From a virus: a stretch of 24,861 nt of DNA. The number at the start of each line of letters is the position of its first letter. Within the stretch, counting starts at the first letter, position 1. Under the pieces are notes generated by a model that was not told the origin of the DNA, searched no databases, and saw nothing but the letters and a program-made list of their open reading frames with translations. The stretch covers positions 1-24,861 of IMG/VR virus record IMGVR_UViG_3300005939_000434. One strand, written 5' to 3'. A program made the translations under genes and the position numbers. Below are positions 13,549 to 19,780 of this stretch, piece after piece.

Positions 13549-14640
13549 ATGAAACGATGTATCACTTGTCTCAATACAGAGACGCGGCCACGCGTAGAGT
13601 TTAATAAAGCCGGGGTGTGTAATGGTTGTCAGCACACAGAAAAGAAGGCCAAGATTGACTGGGAGAAACGCTGGCAGGATCTTGAAAAGCTCTGTGACAA
13701 ATTCAGGAACAAGAACCGGTGGGATGTCATTGTCCCGGTATCGGGTGGCAAAGACAGTTCATTCGTAGCTTGGAAATTAAAGTACGATTTAGGGATGAAC
13801 CCGCTTTGCGTGACTTTCTCACCTCCCATGCAGACGGAGATAGGCCGTATTAACCTTGAGAACTTCCGCAACAGTGGGTTTGATTTGATTGAGATCCGGC
13901 CAAACCCTGAAGTTTACCGTCGGTTGTGTAAGAAGATGTTCATTGAGCAGGCAAGATCGAAGTTTCCTTTTGTGATTGGGATAGGAACGTCAGTGTCAAG
14001 GGTTGCCTTGAACTTTGGAATACCGTTCATCATGTGGGGAGAAAACGGCGAGGAAGAATATGGCGGAAAAACGACTTCCCAGGACTTCATGACCTATGAG
14101 TTTATGACTAAGTTTTATCACGAGGGCAACGATCTTTCAAAATGGACTGATGAGTTCACCGAGGCGGAACTGCAATGGTGGATGTTACCTCCTAAGAAGG
14201 ACATTGAAGCTCTCTCTGTTACATGGTATAGCAAGTGGGCGCCGTGGGATGACCAACTTCACAGGGATGTTGCGATTGAGAAATGCGGTCTAAAAGGGAC
14301 AGCATCACAGACCGGGACATTCACAACTCATTCTCAAATTGATGATATGATGCAAGACCTCCTGATGTATGAGTGCTTCGTCAAGTTCGGGTTTGGTAGG
14401 GCAACGGCTGACTGCAACCTTGCTATAAAAGCGGGTCGAATGACAAGGGATACCGGGATTGAGATTGTGAAGGAACAAGACGGCGAGTTCCCTCTGCAAT
14501 ATCTGTATGAATACCTTGAGTATTTCCAGATGGAAGAGTGGGAGTTCTGGGAAGTGCTTCATAGCCACGCGAACCTTGATATTTTGCAGCAAGTTGATGA
14601 TCCGGCGAGGCCGTATATACTGAGAGACCCGGTTATATAA
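13549..14640 (+). CDS. N-acetyl sugar amidotransferase, PseA/WbpG-like (PP-loop)
   Basis: This enzyme would convert an acetamido group on a sugar into an acetamidino group using ATP and an ammonia donor. In Campylobacter PseA does this for pseudaminic acid, and Legionella legionaminic acid carries such a group. The N-terminus has two CxxC pairs (C4/C7 and C24/C27) of a zinc ribbon, then IDWEKRW and the ATP-binding PP-loop SGGKDS at residues 65-70. GENGEEEYGG follows near residue 164. The 363-aa length fits the family. No HisH/HisF-type glutaminase partner is visible in the window. Its stop overlaps the sulfotransferase start (TAATG). Confidence 0.92.
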   Translation: MKRCITCLNTETRPRVEFNKAGVCNGCQHTEKKAKIDWEKRWQDLEKLCDKFRNKNRWDVIVPVSGGKDSSFVAWKLKYDLGMNPLCVTFSPPMQTEIGRINLENFRNSGFDLIEIRPNPEVYRRLCKKMFIEQARSKFPFVIGIGTSVSRVALNFGIPFIMWGENGEEEYGGKTTSQDFMTYEFMTKFYHEGNDLSKWTDEFTEAELQWWMLPPKKDIEALSVTWYSKWAPWDDQLHRDVAIEKCGLKGTASQTGTFTTHSQIDDMMQDLLMYECFVKFGFGRATADCNLAIKAGRMTRDTGIEIVKEQDGEFPLQYLYEYLEYFQMEEWEFWEVLHSHANLDILQQVDDPARPYILRDPVI

Positions 14641-15455
14641 TGGACTACAAAAAAGCCTTAACTGATAAAGTCATTCTAATTACCGGCGCCGGACGGTCAG
14701 GCACGACCATCCTTGGCAAGATTATAGGGTCGATGGAACCGGCTTATTATCTATTTGAACCAAGCATCTTTAAGTTTATTATGCGGGATGCTGAATGGCT
14801 TCGGGCCATAGTATTTGAAGATTATTGGCTATTGCAGGTGCAGGGTCGTAACCTAAACATAAATGAAAAAGATGATTCGTATTTCGGCAATTATAGGACA
14901 GATTGGGTGCATCCGTTGGGCAGGAATGATGACATTAGAGAGTGCCTACAATCAAAACTTGTAATCAAACTAACAGAGTTTCAAAACAGGATTGCGTGGG
15001 CCGGGCATTTATTTCCCGGAGTGAAGGTCATCCATATTTATCGCAACGGGAATGACGTAGTTGATTCTATGCTAAAGCGCGGATGGTACACAGACGAATA
15101 CATGGAAACCGGGTGTCTTGACCACTGTTATGAAGGTGTGCCTTATTTCGTATATGGGCAAGCGGCAAGGGAGTTTCAAGGATATAATCAGATTACTCGG
15201 TGCGCTTGTGTGTGGCGATGTTCAACGGAGGCTGGCCTAAAGGAGAATGATGTGGTTGATATACGGTATGAAGATTTGGCACATACAGATTTTAATATTC
15301 TGGCTGGTCGGTTGGGTCTTGGAATTACAGATTTAACCGTGAAGCATATAAGATCAATCAAAGAACCACGAAAGCACAAACCAATAATAGACCAAATACA
15401 GGAACCGGAAAAGGGTCGTTTTATGGCTCTTATGGGACGGTTAGAATATGTTTAA
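14640..15455 (+). CDS. PAPS-dependent sulfotransferase
   Basis: This is a predicted sulfotransferase that moves sulfate from 3'-phosphoadenosine-5'-phosphosulfate to a sugar or other hydroxyl. The 5'-phosphosulfate loop GAGRSGTT is at residues 16-23. The 3'-phosphate site is VKVIHIYRNGNDVVDSML near residues 128-145, with Arg and a Ser in the expected places. DIRYEDLA near residue 206 is the usual late family motif. Length (271 aa) is normal. The start overlaps the amidotransferase stop, so the two are probably made together. The acceptor is unknown; sulfation of the phage-made glycan is an inference. Confidence 0.9.
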   Translation: MDYKKALTDKVILITGAGRSGTTILGKIIGSMEPAYYLFEPSIFKFIMRDAEWLRAIVFEDYWLLQVQGRNLNINEKDDSYFGNYRTDWVHPLGRNDDIRECLQSKLVIKLTEFQNRIAWAGHLFPGVKVIHIYRNGNDVVDSMLKRGWYTDEYMETGCLDHCYEGVPYFVYGQAAREFQGYNQITRCACVWRCSTEAGLKENDVVDIRYEDLAHTDFNILAGRLGLGITDLTVKHIRSIKEPRKHKPIIDQIQEPEKGRFMALMGRLEYV

Positions 15456-15597
15456 GAAGATACTTCCTGATCTATTCGCGGTATTGGGATTAGCAGGAGT
15501 TGGATATGGTCTGTATCACATAAATCAATACATTGCATTTATAGTAGTAGGGGGAGTGCTGTTCTTGCTCGGTTTAGCCGGGAGTTTAAAAAACTAA
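15448..15597 (+). CDS. Small two-helix membrane protein, 49 aa
   Basis: ATG 15448 lies within the sulfotransferase end (8-nt overlap) and TAA 15595-15597 abuts the portal ATG 15598. After a basic start (MFKKILPD) there are two hydrophobic helices, about residues 9-23 and 28-46, separated by HINQY, then a basic tail. Tiny two-helix proteins beside portal genes occur in many siphophages with no known role. The GTAGGGGGAG at 15547-15557 lies within the gene and is too far upstream of the portal ATG to be its SD. Confidence 0.65.
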   Translation: MFKKILPDLFAVLGLAGVGYGLYHINQYIAFIVVGGVLFLLGLAGSLKN

Positions 15598-17637
15598 ATG
15601 GGTATTCTATCGGAGTTATTAGAGCGGCGAAGTGACTTACAAATACCAACAGAATCCAGGCCGTTTTTAGGCCTATTAGGGTTCAATCAGCAAAGCAAGA
15701 CAGGGTTACAAATAGATGCAGATACGGCTCTTGATGCGAGTGCTGTTTGGTCTGCTGTAACTCAACTATCTCAGGCGGTTGGCTCTTTACCATTGCATCT
15801 ATACAAACGCTTTCAACCGAGAGGTAAGGAACGATTCCATAATCACCAGTGTTATAATTTATTGCACTTGCAGCCAAACCCTGAAATGACATCCCTCGTT
15901 TACAGGGAAGCTATGATGGGTCAGGTATTATTGTATGGGTCGTGCTTTTCTGAAATACAACGTGATTCAGGAGATAATGTCCAGGCACTGTGGCCTTTGC
16001 TGTCGGCTAACATGGAATTAAGGCGTTCAAATGGTACGCTTTCTTATCGGTATCAATTACCAAACGGCGATCACAAGACATTCCGCAGAGAGCAGGTCTT
16101 TAAAGTAACAGGCTTCTCAGCAAACGGGTTGCTCGGTTATCAGCCATATCGTAAAATGACTGAACCGATTGGCCTGTCATTAGCACTTGAGGAATACGCT
16201 TCAAGGTTCTTTGGTAATGGAGGCACTCCACCTGCTGCCTTAGAGCATCCAGAATCGCTGTCAGTAGAAGCGCAGGATAGACTAAGGGAAAACTGGAACA
16301 AGACCTATGGTGGCCTATCTAACGCCCACAGGATAGCTATTCTTGAAGAAGGCATGAAGCTCAATGTTTTTGGGGTAACACCAGAGGCTGCACAGGCGAT
16401 TGAGTCACGAAAGTTTATGATTGATGAGGTGGCGCGGATATTTAATATGCCGCCCCATATGCTAAAGAGTCTTGAGAGATCAACTTACTCGAACATAGAA
16501 GAGCAGGCGCTTGAGTTTGTCAAATATACCTTGCGCCCCTGGTTGGTCAGATTTGAACAGGAATACAACACACAACTACTAAAACCCGTACAACAGAATA
16601 AGCTATTCTTCGAGCACCTGATTGATGGACTTCTGAGGGGTGATTCAGCCGCACGACATGAGGCATATACGAAAGGCAGGAATTGGGGATACTATTCAGC
16701 TAACGATGTAAGGGAAATGGAAAACCTGAACCCCGTGGACGGTGGGGATCTTTACATGGTTCCGCTTAACATGGTTCCCGCAGACCAGATTGAAAACCCG
16801 CTTGAACCTGAGAAGATACCTGTTGAGGATCTGGAGGCAGAGGCAGAAGAGGAAGTGGTTGACGAAGTTAAGGCGTATTGGGAAAGGACACAGGAATATG
16901 AAGGCGTAACTATACGCAAGATTGACAAGGCCGCATTAAACGGGATTGACAGGGTTGTAAATAGCCACAAGAAGCTCTTGACAGATGCCGCACAAAGGAT
17001 TGTCAACAAAGAGGTGGCTGCGGCAAGGAAGGCAATTGGCAAAGGTGTTAGTGCCTTCAAGGAATGGATGCCGGGATTTTACAAGACCATGCCTGAGTAT
17101 ATCCGCAAGAATTGGAAACCCGTGCAAATGGCATTGATGAAAAGTGTATCAGACGAAGCCATGCGGATTGTAGGCGACACTCCCCTTGATGATATGCCAG
17201 CGGATTTAGAGAAGTGGGCTGATGAATACCTGGACAGCTTTGTTAAAAGGTATATTGATTCTTCGGTTGGTCAGTTCAAATGGATACTTGAAAACACGCC
17301 TGCTAAACGTGCCGAGGTTACGGATGAAGAGGCCTTCGCAATCCTTCTACGATTAGATGAAATGCAAGAAAAGCGACCCTTGAAAATATCCGCTGATGAG
17401 TCAGTCAGAGAGAGTAACGCGGTAGCAAGAGAAACTTACGCATCTATGGGTGTAACCAAGCTCCAATGGGTGACCAGGGGTTCTAATAGTTGCGAGGTGT
17501 GCAAAAGCCTTGATGGTAAGGTAGTAGGCATTGAGAGCCATTTTATAGATGCAGGTGACAAGTTATTCCTCCCCGATGCCGGGGGCAAGCCTTTGACAAG
17601 GGGGCCGAAGTTTCATCCACCTATCCATTTAGCGTGA
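15598..17637 (+). CDS. Portal protein with C-terminal MuF-like head morphogenesis domain
   Basis: This is a HK97-type portal (residues about 1-405), the ring through which DNA enters the head. Evidence includes SAVWSAVTQLSQAVGSLPLHLYKR near residue 48, PEMTSLVYREAMMGQVLLYG, FGVTPEAAQAIESRKF and FNMPPHMLK. A long helical MuF/SPP1-gp7-like domain follows (about 430-679) with C632/C635 (CEVCKSLDGK) and HPPIH at 673-677. Families with this domain normally end HPPxHxxCxC. Here a TGA (17635-17637) stands where the first Cys should be, and the next codons restore x-Cys in the same frame. At 679 aa it is a portal-MuF fusion, interrupted before the zincin segment. Confidence 0.93.
   Translation: MGILSELLERRSDLQIPTESRPFLGLLGFNQQSKTGLQIDADTALDASAVWSAVTQLSQAVGSLPLHLYKRFQPRGKERFHNHQCYNLLHLQPNPEMTSLVYREAMMGQVLLYGSCFSEIQRDSGDNVQALWPLLSANMELRRSNGTLSYRYQLPNGDHKTFRREQVFKVTGFSANGLLGYQPYRKMTEPIGLSLALEEYASRFFGNGGTPPAALEHPESLSVEAQDRLRENWNKTYGGLSNAHRIAILEEGMKLNVFGVTPEAAQAIESRKFMIDEVARIFNMPPHMLKSLERSTYSNIEEQALEFVKYTLRPWLVRFEQEYNTQLLKPVQQNKLFFEHLIDGLLRGDSAARHEAYTKGRNWGYYSANDVREMENLNPVDGGDLYMVPLNMVPADQIENPLEPEKIPVEDLEAEAEEEVVDEVKAYWERTQEYEGVTIRKIDKAALNGIDRVVNSHKKLLTDAAQRIVNKEVAAARKAIGKGVSAFKEWMPGFYKTMPEYIRKNWKPVQMALMKSVSDEAMRIVGDTPLDDMPADLEKWADEYLDSFVKRYIDSSVGQFKWILENTPAKRAEVTDEEAFAILLRLDEMQEKRPLKISADESVRESNAVARETYASMGVTKLQWVTRGSNSCEVCKSLDGKVVGIESHFIDAGDKLFLPDAGGKPLTRGPKFHPPIHLA
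17635..17637 (+). other. In-frame TGA at a conserved Cys position of the MuF motif
   Basis: The frame reads HPPIHLA, TGA, then Thr-Cys-Gly-Ile. The family pattern HPPxHxxCxC places a Cys exactly at the TGA. One base change from TGC or TGT gives TGA. The frame stays open for 696 more bases through a metallopeptidase-like domain. Nonsense mutation, readthrough, selenocysteine insertion and sequencing error all fit what can be seen. Confidence 0.75.
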
Positions 17638-17649
17638 ACGTGTGGAATC

Positions 17650-17666
17650 ATCCCGGTGTCCGGGAT
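17650..17666 (+). promoter_or_regulatory. Perfect 7-bp hairpin after the in-frame TGA
   Basis: ATCCCGG (17650-17656) pairs with CCGGGAT (17660-17666) around the loop TGT. It begins 12 nt after the TGA, and the loop is 19-21 nt downstream of it. This spacing and a G in the apical loop are compatible with a bacterial SECIS element or a readthrough stimulator. No T-run follows, so it is not an intrinsic terminator. It could also mask the GTG at 17656. Confidence 0.6.
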
Positions 17667-18333
17667 GGGGGGGATGGGTGTTGATACCTTTGTCAAGGCT
17701 AAAACGATTAAGGACGCTGAGAAGTGGGCGCTTGAAAACGGGTTGGCAGATAAAGTTAACTACAAAAAAACATCCGTTGAAGTTGCAAACGAAATAAACA
17801 GGGTATTGTCTGAAAATTTAAAACAACATAACATTAAACTTGACAACATAATTCCACTTAATTCAAGAACAAAAGAAAACAAAACAAACTTCTTCATAGT
17901 TAAAACTACAAAAAATATTGAGGCTACTAAAATAAGACAAGATTTTAATTATTCGACTAAAAATGCAAAAGATATGGAAGCTGTTAATGAAACACTTAAG
18001 AAACTGGATTCATCTGGACTAATGAAAAACGTAACGCTTGAAGATGCTTTGACACATGAATCAGGTCATGTGATAGATGGTGCTATTAATGTGAGGAAGT
18101 GGGACACTCTCTCTGATGATATGCAAGTAGCATTAGAGAAAAAATGGATGGATTTGGATGGAGATATAGAGCTTGGTGGATCGAGGTATAAAAGATCAAT
18201 GAATGAAAAAGCTGGTGAATATTGGGATGTTCAAAAAACTGAAGAATTTGCAGAATTATATCGACTGTTTAAAGCAGGTAAACTTCCAAAAGATATAGAA
18301 TATGTTGCTGACATATTTGGTGAATTATTATGA
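17656..18333 (+). CDS. Zincin-like metallopeptidase domain protein (in frame with portal-MuF)
   Basis: This open segment is in the same frame as the portal-MuF gene and is separated from it only by TGA 17635-17637. A zinc-peptidase motif HESGH lies at residues 134-138 counted from GTG 17656. The later KTEEFAELYRLF can supply the third ligand. From family knowledge, MuF proteins of phages often carry C-terminal effector or toxin domains, including zincins. Independent starts (GTG 17656, ATG 17665, ATG 17674) have weak SDs, so it may need readthrough or reinitiation. The DNA from about 17750 to 18330 is visibly A-rich compared with the portal, suggesting a separately acquired domain. Its stop overlaps the next ATG. 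Confidence 0.72.
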   Translation: MSGMGGMGVDTFVKAKTIKDAEKWALENGLADKVNYKKTSVEVANEINRVLSENLKQHNIKLDNIIPLNSRTKENKTNFFIVKTTKNIEATKIRQDFNYSTKNAKDMEAVNETLKKLDSSGLMKNVTLEDALTHESGHVIDGAINVRKWDTLSDDMQVALEKKWMDLDGDIELGGSRYKRSMNEKAGEYWDVQKTEEFAELYRLFKAGKLPKDIEYVADIFGELL

Positions 18334-18494
18334 TGCCCGTGCAATGTGCTTCATGTATTTTTTATTCTGGTGGCCGTAAATGCGAAGCCTACCCAAAAGG
18401 TATTCCTGATAAGATTTTAATAGGTGAAGTTGACCACACGGAACCATACAAGGGCGATCATGGTATTCAATTTGAACTCATAGAAGACAACTAA
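18330..18494 (+). CDS. Small CxxC phage protein of the MuF-adjacent family, 54 aa
   Basis: ATG 18330 overlaps the zincin stop (ATGA; a second ATG follows at 18333). CASC (residues 6-9) and a later Cys near residue 18 precede AYPKGIPDKILIGEVDHTEP and GDHGIQFELI. From memory, this AxPxGIPxxIxxGxxDHxxPxxGDxGIxFE pattern is common in short phage proteins found next to MuF or minor head genes. The function is unknown. Its constant position after effector-bearing MuF genes makes a partner or immunity role worth testing, but that is inference. Confidence 0.78.
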   Translation: MMPVQCASCIFYSGGRKCEAYPKGIPDKILIGEVDHTEPYKGDHGIQFELIEDN

Positions 18495-18497
18495 TAA

Positions 18498-18644
18498 ATG
18501 AAACTAAAAGAAATCAGATGCAAGAAATGTGGTGGCCTGTTATTCAAAGGCGAAGTCAAATCAGTAGAAATCAAATGCCGGAAGTGCGGGTATATCCAGA
18601 GGGTGTATGAAAGGGCAGTTGCAAGGGGGTATGAGCATGGGTAA
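18498..18644 (+). CDS. Com-like zinc-finger protein, 48 aa
   Basis: The 48-aa protein MKLKEIRCKKCGGLLFKGEV... has C8/C11 and C27/C30, each as CxKCG. This is the layout of the Mu Com family, where Com is a zinc-dependent RNA-binding activator of mom translation. Com-like proteins recur beside head genes of many prophages, with no mom nearby. ATG 18498 is 3 nt after the previous stop. The 3' end overlaps the DUF551-like gene by 8 nt. Confidence 0.8.
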   Translation: MKLKEIRCKKCGGLLFKGEVKSVEIKCRKCGYIQRVYERAVARGYEHG

Positions 18645-18840
18645 ATGGATTAGCGTTGAGAGTGAACTGCCGAAGAAGGAAGGCTTGTATTTAATTTATG
18701 CTCCAAGTGCTGATCCTGAAAGTCCATTGCTTATGACTGCATGGTATTATCCTGATAATAAATCACATATATGGGGGTTAGTAAAATGTTGGGCTAATGC
18801 TGTTACACATTGGATGCCATTACCATTACCACCCGAATAA
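18637..18840 (+). CDS. DUF551-like protein, 67 aa
   Basis: The start GKWISVESELPKKEGLYLIYAP and the end THWMPLPLPPE are the two hallmarks of DUF551, a small phage and prophage domain with no known function. Between them lie a strand (MTAWYYP) and Trp-rich residues. I chose ATG 18637 because AAGGGGG (18623-18629) is 7 nt upstream; in-frame ATGs at 18607 and 18631 are less well placed. DUF551 genes are more often found among early phage genes, so a place inside the head module is unusual. An intrinsic terminator follows. Confidence 0.85.
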   Translation: MGKWISVESELPKKEGLYLIYAPSADPESPLLMTAWYYPDNKSHIWGLVKCWANAVTHWMPLPLPPE

Positions 18841-18900
18841 TCTAACCCGACACCGGGACAATTAAGAGCCCTTCAAGGGTCAAAGTAAATAGAGCTTTTC

Positions 18901-18945
18901 AAAAGCCTGATCGAGTCGCTAAGCGTCTTGGTTAGGCTTTTTTTT
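18901..18945 (+). terminator. Rho-independent terminator
   Basis: AAAAGCCT (18901-18908) pairs with AGGCTTTT (18934-18941) and is followed by a T-run to 18945, a standard intrinsic terminator with a 25-nt loop. Just upstream, GCTTT (18894-18898) can pair instead with AAAGC (18902-18906), and CCCTT/AAGGG forms another small hairpin near 18871-18881. The alternative pairing could act as an anti-terminator. It separates the MuF-Com-DUF551 genes from the protease and capsid genes. Confidence 0.75.
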
Positions 18946-18972
18946 ATGAATCAACAACCAAGGAGATAAACA

Positions 18973-19779
18973 ATGGATAACCTGGAAACAAGAGTTTTTT
19001 CAAGTGCTGAGTTGAGAATGACCAAAGGTGATGACGGTGTTCCGAGATTTGAGGGATACGCCGCGCGGTTCAATAAGTGGTCTGAGGATTTAGGGGGGTT
19101 CCGCGAGAAGATTGCACCGAAGGCATTTGCGAAGGCAATCAAAACAAGCGACACAAGGGCGTTATTCAACCACGATTCCAACTATGTGCTTGGCAGAACG
19201 AGTGCTAAAACTCTTGACTTGAGAGAAGACAGTAAGGGTTTGAAGTTCAGTGTCATACCACCAGATACTCAATGGGCGAGAGACTTGGGAGTTAGCATGG
19301 AGCGTGGGGATGTCAATCAATGTTCCTTTGGTTTCACACTTGGGATGGATGAATGGAATGAGGGTAAGGATGGTGTAACCAGGACAATTAGGGAAGTTAA
19401 GAATCTCGCCGACATATCGGTTGTAACTTATCCGGCTTACCCAGATACAGAGGTTGCTCTACGATCCCTTGACGAAATGAAAACCGAAGTCGAAAAACGA
19501 GATGAGTCTATGCAAGCGATGGTAACAGAGATTGAGGAAACCATCGTAACGTATATGTCTGAAGTATTAGACGAAGATCAACAAACAAGGTTTGCGGCCA
19601 TGTGTAAAGCGATGGTTGACAAGCATATCCCCGGTGAGCCTATGCAAGCCGAGGATGAACTGGAAGCCGAGGTTGAGAGCAGGGAGGAGAAACCCGATAA
19701 CGAACTTGAGCCAATGCAAGAGGACGTTGATATTACACCTGAAGACCGTCAGAAGTTTTGGGCGGTAGAAGGAGAATAA
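18973..19779 (+). CDS. Prohead (capsid maturation) protease, HK97 family
   Basis: This is the serine protease (family S78-like) that trims scaffold from immature capsids. Visible motifs are FEGYAARFNKWSEDLGGFREKI near residue 26, the catalytic His H67 in FNHD, and the catalytic Ser S118 in NQCSFGF, followed by ISVVTYPAYPDTEVALRS. Residues about 165-268 are acidic and helical and may act as scaffold or delta-like segment. ATG 18973 has AAGGAGATAA upstream. It directly precedes the major capsid gene, the usual HK97 order. Confidence 0.96.
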   Translation: MDNLETRVFSSAELRMTKGDDGVPRFEGYAARFNKWSEDLGGFREKIAPKAFAKAIKTSDTRALFNHDSNYVLGRTSAKTLDLREDSKGLKFSVIPPDTQWARDLGVSMERGDVNQCSFGFTLGMDEWNEGKDGVTRTIREVKNLADISVVTYPAYPDTEVALRSLDEMKTEVEKRDESMQAMVTEIEETIVTYMSEVLDEDQQTRFAAMCKAMVDKHIPGEPMQAEDELEAEVESREEKPDNELEPMQEDVDITPEDRQKFWAVEGE

Positions 19780-19780
19780 G

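Noticed and set aside
2984-15455. Misassembly of a bacterial O-antigen or flagellar glycan locus into a phage contig
   Set aside because: terL stop overlaps the first sugar gene, phage-type small genes are interleaved, and the sulfotransferase end overlaps the small gene abutting the portal. These junctions argue for a genuine phage arrangement, though long-read confirmation would settle it.
17635-17637. Genome-wide recoding of TGA as an amino acid
   Set aside because: TGA ends many genes here at sensible places, including ATGA overlaps, so it acts as a stop in general. Only a local event is considered.
17650-17666. Intrinsic terminator after the portal gene
   Set aside because: The hairpin is followed by a G run and open coding sequence, not a T-run.
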